Of a DNA stretch of 64,000 nucleotides, positions 60,244-64,000 are shown piece after piece. Below the pieces are notes generated by a model. The model was not told where the DNA came from and ran no database searches. It saw only the letters and a list, made by a program, of their open reading frames with translations. Made by a program: the position numbers and the translations under genes. This DNA is from Bacteroidales bacterium. GTDB lineage: Bacteria; Bacteroidota; Bacteroidia; Bacteroidales; UBA932. Every line of letters begins with the position of its first letter. Position 1 is the stretch's first letter. The stretch spans positions 1-64,000 of the forward strand of contig JAFZIO010000073.1 of the NCBI GenBank assembly GCA_017554335.1, written 5' to 3'.

Positions 60244-60597
60244 ATGGAAGTATTTCTCAGAGATATATTAAAAAACGATGGATATAAGCCGAGGTTTATA
60301 ATAATAGGCCCTGACGCGATTGATGGTGACAACTATATTGTTAGGTCTGTCAGGGTAATGTATCGTGCCCCATTTATCTGTGAATACGGCATTGTATACT
60401 GCTCCAAATTCATTGATATAGATACTATTGCAGATATAGTTATTGATAAAAAGGATTTTCAGCGTAGATGGGGGAATGAAGACTTGTTACTGTATATTCT
60501 TGACGGCTCTGCTATATCGCTCCATAATCCGGATACAAAAGTGGTAGATATAAAAACTATCAACGGATGGAGCAACAGGCCTGATTGTTATGATTAA
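60244..60597 (+). CDS. Small cytoplasmic protein, unknown
   Basis: The ATG at 60244 (MEVFLRDILKNDGYKPRFII) is preferred over a TTG at 60229 that overlaps the previous gene. The 117-residue protein has no export signal and is predicted alpha/beta. Last of the four-gene cluster; no family recognised. Confidence 0.5.
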   Translation: MEVFLRDILKNDGYKPRFIIIGPDAIDGDNYIVRSVRVMYRAPFICEYGIVYCSKFIDIDTIADIVIDKKDFQRRWGNEDLLLYILDGSAISLHNPDTKVVDIKTINGWSNRPDCYD

Positions 60598-60644
60598 GCA
60601 ATTCTATTAGTATCGCAGCTTATACGGTAAACTGGTAGAGAGAA

Positions 60645-60822
60645 TTAACCGGTTAAGAGTCTTTACCAGCGAAATGTTCCTTTTTTGGTGTACTGGCACA
60701 AGGCTTTTAAGGGTTTTCCTGTCATATAAGAATTCCAGCGTCATTTCGTTATTTAGTGGCCAACTCTCTTAACCAGATGTGTTAGCCTTAGTTAACCGGT
60801 ACCGGTTAAAATATTGACCGGT
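60645..60822. repeat. Cluster of TTAACCGGTTAA-type palindromes
   Basis: A 12-bp perfect palindrome TTAACCGGTTAA at 60645-60656, an 18-bp perfect palindrome TTAACCGGTACCGGTTAA at 60792-60809, and a further ACCGGT at 60817-60822. Partial TTAACC motifs lie between (60768 region) and GGTTAA follows at about 60826. They sit in a 460-bp stretch without an intact gene (60598-61058) and could be binding sites for an island regulator, replication or recombination protein. Confidence 0.55.
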
Positions 60823-60849
60823 AGGTGGTTAAATGGCTAAACCGCCCTT

Positions 60850-61002
60850 CTACCCAAGGATATACCTTGCCGCCTCCTCGGCCTTGGCCGATGCCCATAC
60901 GATCATCCGGTTGTCGTCCTTTAGGGCCTTCAGCCAAGACTGGATGTACGCCGTCGAATTCCGGAAGGCCTTCTCCGATTCGGAATGGTGGTGCAGGTCC
61001 GA
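60850..61002 (-). pseudogene. C-terminal fragment of an ArdC-type antirestriction protein
   Basis: The minus strand encodes, after an in-frame stop at 61003-61005, about 50 codons ending RYILG and a stop at 60850-60852. The peptide contains NSTAYIQSWLKALKDDNRMI followed by VWASAKAEEAA. This is the typical end of ArdC-like zincin metallopeptidases carried by Bacteroidota conjugative elements. The ssDNA-binding domain and HExxH are missing, so this is a decayed remnant of a mobile element. Confidence 0.7.
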
Positions 61003-61033
61003 TTAGTTTGTCGTGTATTTTGACAAAAAAGAC

Positions 61034-61041
61034 TAACTTTG
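61034..61041 (+). promoter_or_regulatory. -7 box for the MazG-helicase pair
   Basis: TAACTTTG, 17 bases before the start at 61059; TTTG motifs lie at 61007-61010 and 61019-61022 but neither has the usual spacing. It probably drives both downstream genes. Confidence 0.5.
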
Positions 61042-61058
61042 TAGGAACTCCTATTATT

Positions 61059-61388
61059 ATGACAGATATTGAACAGATTCTGGAAGAACTGCGCAGGTTT
61101 AACCAGGAGCGGGACTGGGATCAGTTCCATAACGGGAAGGACCTCGCCATTGGCCTTTCTGTGGAGGCGTCGGAATTGCTGGAAGCTTTTCTGTGGAAGG
61201 CTCCTGAGGATGTGAATCGCGATAAGGTGAGGGAAGAACTGGCCGACGTGCTGAATTATGCCTTCCAGATGGCCGACAAGTATAATCTTGATATCAAGGA
61301 GATTATGCTGGAAAAGATTCGCAAGAATGCGGCTAAGTATCCGGTGGAGAAAGCAAAGGGAAGTGCCAAGAAATATAACGAGCTGTAG
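61059..61388 (+). CDS. MazG-like nucleotide pyrophosphohydrolase
   Basis: A 109-residue all-alpha NTP pyrophosphatase. The metal-binding pattern is clear: GLSVEASELLEAFLW (ExxE) and EELADVLNYAFQMADKYNLD (ExxD). Small MazG-like enzymes of this form cleave dCTP or other (d)NTPs to monophosphates. The start at 61059 was chosen because the upstream reading (60825) crosses the promoter and the ArdC remnant. The next gene follows after 5 bases. This MazG-helicase pairing suggests a nucleotide-linked defence or repair unit, an inference from context. Confidence 0.85.
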   Translation: MTDIEQILEELRRFNQERDWDQFHNGKDLAIGLSVEASELLEAFLWKAPEDVNRDKVREELADVLNYAFQMADKYNLDIKEIMLEKIRKNAAKYPVEKAKGSAKKYNEL

Positions 61389-61393
61389 GTTGC

Positions 61394-63250
61394 ATGATAG
61401 TCTACAACGCCAGTAAAGGACAATTTGTCCAGGATGTAAGAACGGGTGTCATTGCTCCCAAGATTCTCAATCTTATCAGAGAAAAGGGACTTAATGCCGG
61501 GCAGGACCGTGAATTTGAGTCTTGGCACAATTCCATGAAGTTCATGCGGGACATCGTTGATGACCGCGATATCGATGATGAGGTCCAGATTGCCATTGAA
61601 TACAACATACCACAGACTTCCAAGCGCGTAGATTTCATCATTATCGGCTCCAATGATAAGGGCAAGGACAATATCGTCATCGTTGAACTGAAGCAGTGGA
61701 CCAAGGCGGAAGTAGTGGATGACGATATGCACTTCTGCGTGCGTACCTTTGTCGCAAATGACAACCGTATTGTCTGCCATCCGTCTTATCAGGCATATTC
61801 TTATTCACGCTTCATCAGCAATTACTCGCAGGTTGTCAATTCCAACAACATCAGCCTGGTTCCTTGTGCATACCTGCACAATTACCTGTCCAAGTATAAA
61901 CCTGCGCTGGCCGCAGACATTTATAAAGAATGGTATACTTCGGCGCCGTTCTTTGTGATGGACGAGGTGCAGCCGTTCATTGATTTCGTTAAGAAATACG
62001 TCACAAAGAAGTCTTCGAACGGGGACCTGTTGTACCTTATTGACCACGGCCGCATCAAGCCCGCCAAGTCATTGCAGGATGCCATGGCAACCATGGTCAG
62101 GAACGAGCCGATGTTTGATCTTCTGGATGAGCAGGCGGTCTGCTTCGATATGTGCGTACGCACAATGCTCCAGTGTCTGAAGGACCAAAAGAAGCGTACG
62201 ATTATTATACAAGGAGGCCCAGGAACGGGGAAATCGGTTCTGGCTGTGAATCTGCTTCTGCATCTCCTCCTCAGCAATTGCAATGCTGCTTACGTTACCA
62301 AGAACAGCGCACCCCGGCAGGCTTTTTTATCCATCCTGTCGCATAACAAGGCAGAGGGTATTGCAGATATCTGCCCGCTTTTCCGCTCTCCGTTCGGCCT
62401 CTCAAGTGTCCCTGCAGATGCGTATGATTGCCTTATCGTTGATGAGGCTCACCGGCTGGTGAAGAAGATGTATGGGGACTGGGGCGGTGAGAATCAGGTT
62501 AAGGAATGTATAAAGGCCTCACTTCTTACGGTATTTATGTTGGATGAAGACCAGGCGGTCACAACTAAGGATATCGGAAGTGTCCAAGAGATTACAAAAT
62601 GGTGTAATAAGCTGGGCTCCAGCATCATAATGCGGGAAGAGACCAAACTTGTTTCTCAGTTCCGCTGCAACGGAAGCGATGCTTATATCCAGTTCGTTGA
62701 CAACTTATTACAGCGGGGGGATGAAACAATCAACGTGCAACTGACTGAGCTGAATTATGATTTCCGGGTCTTTGATGACGCATGCGAGATGCGTGAGGCA
62801 TTGAGGGAAAAGAATGCCGATAACAAGGCCCGCATGGTTGCCGGTTATTGCTATGACTGGAATGTAAAGCATCATCGTGGTGATGTGGATATCAGTCTCC
62901 CCGGCGGATTCCAGGCAAAATGGAATCTGGAGAACGATAAGATCTGGGCTATCAATCCGAAGTCGTTTGAAGAGGTAGGTTGTATTCACACTGCCCAAGG
63001 CTTGGAGTTCGATTATGTAGGAGTCCTGATTGGGAAGGATTTGAAGTATGTAGACGGACGGGTAGTGACTGATAAGTCTGAAATCTCTGTCGATGACAAA
63101 TCTTCCGGCATCCGCGGGGCAAGTGATGAGGTGGCTCGACGACTAATCCTTAACACCTACAAAACCTTGCTCACACGCGGTCAGAAAGGCTGTTATGTCT
63201 ATTGTGAGGATGAGGCGTTGAGGGAGTATTTAAAGACGATGATTAGCTAA
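61394..63250 (+). CDS. Nuclease-helicase fusion with Schlafen group 3-like (DUF2075) helicase domain
   Basis: A 618-residue protein. The N-terminal part resembles a PD-(D/E)xK nuclease: KRVDFIIIG (Asp80) and NIVIVELKQW (Glu98, Lys100). From about 255 a DUF2075/SLFN-g3 helicase follows: Walker A IIQGGPGTGKSVLAVNL (about 275-283), Walker B DCLIVDEAHRLV (about 347), MLDEDQAV, a Gln/Arg motif LVSQFRCNGSDAYIQF, and near the end CIHTAQGLEFDYVGVLIG and LLTRGQKGCYVY. These are SF1-type motifs. It probably acts on DNA or RNA in a stress- or phage-dependent way. It forms an operon with the MazG-like gene. Confidence 0.85.
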   Translation: MIVYNASKGQFVQDVRTGVIAPKILNLIREKGLNAGQDREFESWHNSMKFMRDIVDDRDIDDEVQIAIEYNIPQTSKRVDFIIIGSNDKGKDNIVIVELKQWTKAEVVDDDMHFCVRTFVANDNRIVCHPSYQAYSYSRFISNYSQVVNSNNISLVPCAYLHNYLSKYKPALAADIYKEWYTSAPFFVMDEVQPFIDFVKKYVTKKSSNGDLLYLIDHGRIKPAKSLQDAMATMVRNEPMFDLLDEQAVCFDMCVRTMLQCLKDQKKRTIIIQGGPGTGKSVLAVNLLLHLLLSNCNAAYVTKNSAPRQAFLSILSHNKAEGIADICPLFRSPFGLSSVPADAYDCLIVDEAHRLVKKMYGDWGGENQVKECIKASLLTVFMLDEDQAVTTKDIGSVQEITKWCNKLGSSIIMREETKLVSQFRCNGSDAYIQFVDNLLQRGDETINVQLTELNYDFRVFDDACEMREALREKNADNKARMVAGYCYDWNVKHHRGDVDISLPGGFQAKWNLENDKIWAINPKSFEEVGCIHTAQGLEFDYVGVLIGKDLKYVDGRVVTDKSEISVDDKSSGIRGASDEVARRLILNTYKTLLTRGQKGCYVYCEDEALREYLKTMIS

Positions 63251-63254
63251 AAGA

Positions 63255-63285
63255 TTTGCCAATTCAAGAAAAAGCATTACCTTTG
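63255..63285 (+). promoter_or_regulatory. Consensus promoter with no ORF downstream
   Basis: TTTG (63255-63258), 19-bp spacer, TACCTTTG (63278-63285): an exact Bacteroidota promoter, immediately after the helicase stop. The next feature on this strand is a terminator hairpin about 35 bases on, so it would make a very short RNA. Confidence 0.65.
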
Positions 63286-63289
63286 CATC

Positions 63290-63350
63290 AAGTGATTCTA
63301 CGGATTCGCTGCACACTGGGCTGATGAGCTTTTCATCAGCCTTCAGTTTT
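63290..63350 (+). ncRNA. Candidate small RNA antisense to the 3' end of the toxin-like gene
   Basis: From the expected start near 63290 a transcript of roughly 60 nt would end at the hairpin GGCTGATGA-GCTTT-TCATCAGCC (63319-63341) followed by TTCAGTTTTA. Its last bases overlap the stop codon (63336-63338) of the opposite gene. No ORF lies within. An antisense control RNA for the toxin-like gene is possible; a leftover promoter of a deleted gene is the alternative. Confidence 0.4.
63319..63341. terminator. Hairpin terminator shared by convergent units
   Basis: A 9-bp perfect stem with a 5-base loop and T-rich sequence on the plus side (CAGTTTTATA). It overlaps the stop of the minus-strand gene. 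Confidence 0.65.
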
Positions 63351-63824
63351 ATATAGTGGTCTTAGATTGTGCCCGTCAAAGATCCATACTTTAGAAACTG
63401 ATCCCCCTTTTTCTTTTTTACTTAGTATTTTTCTAATCATATAACCATCAGTGAGATTGCATTGCCGAATTATGATGGTGTCAGATTGCTCCAATCCATA
63501 ATGCAGCATATTTCGAAACGCCTTCTTTGACTGTGCTGTTTTATAGGACTCATATTCCACAAAAATACCATCCACAAGCATGTCTGGGCACTTACGGTAG
63601 TATTTTGTTCCGATTAGTTCACCGAATACCTCACTATATAGTGGGTCTTTATAATGAACCGCATGAAGCACTTTTACTTCATGTCCGCTTTTTGCCAGGC
63701 AATTTGCGATGGCTAGTATGTCATCATAATCCGAACCTGTGGTCTCCAGTCCCAGCATTAACCAAATTTTCCCACCGCTCGGATATTGCTTGTATAACAC
63801 AAACAAATCACAAGATTCATCCAT
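63336..63824 (-). CDS. Orphan toxin-like nuclease (CdiA C-terminal-like), uncertain
   Basis: A 162-residue protein from ATG at 63824 (MDESCDLFVLYKQYPSGGKI); a TTG at 63872 would add 16 residues. The pattern ILAIANCLAKSGHEVKVLHA followed by YRKCPDMLVDGIFVEYESYK and FRNMLHYGLEQSDTIIIRQC resembles toxin domains of the CdiA-CT tRNA nuclease group, where a PDxxvdG...E-x-K core is used. Here the last Lys of that core is Ser, so activity is doubtful or a variant. It has no delivery domain or signal. A minus-strand -7 box (63972-63965) gives a leader of about 135 nt with the hairpin CCTCCA-TTC-TGGAGG. Confidence 0.5.
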   Translation of the reverse strand: MDESCDLFVLYKQYPSGGKIWLMLGLETTGSDYDDILAIANCLAKSGHEVKVLHAVHYKDPLYSEVFGELIGTKYYRKCPDMLVDGIFVEYESYKTAQSKKAFRNMLHYGLEQSDTIIIRQCNLTDGYMIRKILSKKEKGGSVSKVWIFDGHNLRPLYKTEG

Positions 63825-63964
63825 AATAATGCAGGATAATAACCGGGAGCACCTTCCCGATACTATAAACAATATGAATTTGAAGGGAGCCGCCTCCAGA
63901 ATGGAGGACTTACCATACTCCTGATTTCATTACCGGCCGATTCGACGACCGTTAGCTTGATATG

Positions 63965-63972
63965 CAAATATA
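63965..63972 (-). promoter_or_regulatory. -7 box upstream of the toxin-like gene
   Basis: TATATTTG on the minus strand about 140 bases before the ATG at 63824. The leader between them includes a perfect 6-bp hairpin at about 63893-63907. The remaining 28 bases to the window end show nothing. Confidence 0.4.
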
Positions 63973-64000
63973 TCAAAAATAGCTATATTTTGTGCGTCCA

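Noticed and set aside
54551-64000. Integrase or transposase gene of the island
   Set aside because: None of the open frames shows tyrosine/serine recombinase or DDE motifs; the enzyme may lie beyond the window.
63873-64000. A short plus-strand frame beginning near 63875
   Set aside because: Only about 16 codons with no recognisable sequence; it overlaps the leader of the minus-strand gene.

Overview
The window looks like a chromosomal contig from a Bacteroidales bacterium (phylum Bacteroidota), probably a GC-rich, uncultured gut-type lineage; I cannot name a genus. Lineage markers are a SusC/SusD pair, BACON and fimbrillin-like lipoproteins, the Bacteroidota-only families DUF4199, DUF4295, DUF4296 and DUF3575, short lipoprotein signal peptides, and many promoters of the Bacteroidota type (TTTG, about 20 bp, TAnnTTTG). 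Start codons lack strong Shine-Dalgarno sequences.

Layout. 1-5.1 kb: divergent pbpC (cut by the window edge) and an alpha-2-macroglobulin lipoprotein whose signal-peptide part is out of frame with the rest. 5.1-13.1 kb: a DMT transporter (+), then a LiaF-like membrane protein, an SGNH lipoprotein hydrolase, uvrA with a repeat-derived in-frame insertion, recO, a nucleoside kinase and an MBL hydrolase (all -). 13.2-19.5 kb (+): two tandem deoxynucleoside kinases, an acyl-CoA synthetase, a sugar MFS transporter, a ROK glucokinase and an FKBP isomerase, ending at a clear terminator. 19.5-33.8 kb: a SusCD outer-membrane locus flanked by two beta-repeat FN3 lipoproteins (-) and two tandem calcineurin-like phosphoesterases (+), with no glycoside hydrolase. 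33.8-37.4 kb (-): a YD-like lipoprotein, truB, rpiB, a GT2 glycosyltransferase and DUF4199. 37.4-42.3 kb (+): thrS (without its TGS domain), infC, rpmI, rplT, lepB, rpmB, rpmG and DUF4295.

42.3-47.2 kb is an accessory block in front of ftsY. It holds a mosaic inverted-repeat element, a consensus promoter, a structured approximately 240-nt leader, a 50-aa microprotein gene and a 1289-aa chimeric lipoprotein (fimbrillin-like, BACON, LRR, thioredoxin-like, M64 peptidase). The block ends in a 13-bp inverted repeat. 47.2-54.4 kb (+): ftsY, pheT, a DUF4296 lipoprotein, deoC, an unknown lipoprotein and a DUF3575 protein, then tRNA-Leu(CAG).

From the 3' end of tRNA-Leu to the window end (54.5-64 kb) the DNA is visibly more AT-rich and is probably a genomic island. 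It carries a PIF1-like helicase, several unrecognised membrane or small proteins, a cluster of TTAACCGGTTAA-type palindromes, a broken 3' end of an ArdC-type antirestriction gene, a MazG-like pyrophosphohydrolase next to a nuclease-Schlafen-type helicase fusion (candidate defence pair), a possible small RNA and an orphan toxin-like nuclease gene. No integrase is visible inside the window.

The strongest leads are the structured leader with its microprotein, the mosaic repeat family (inside uvrA, inside pheT, between truB and rpiB, and at 42.3 kb), the chimeric M64 lipoprotein, and the MazG-helicase pair.
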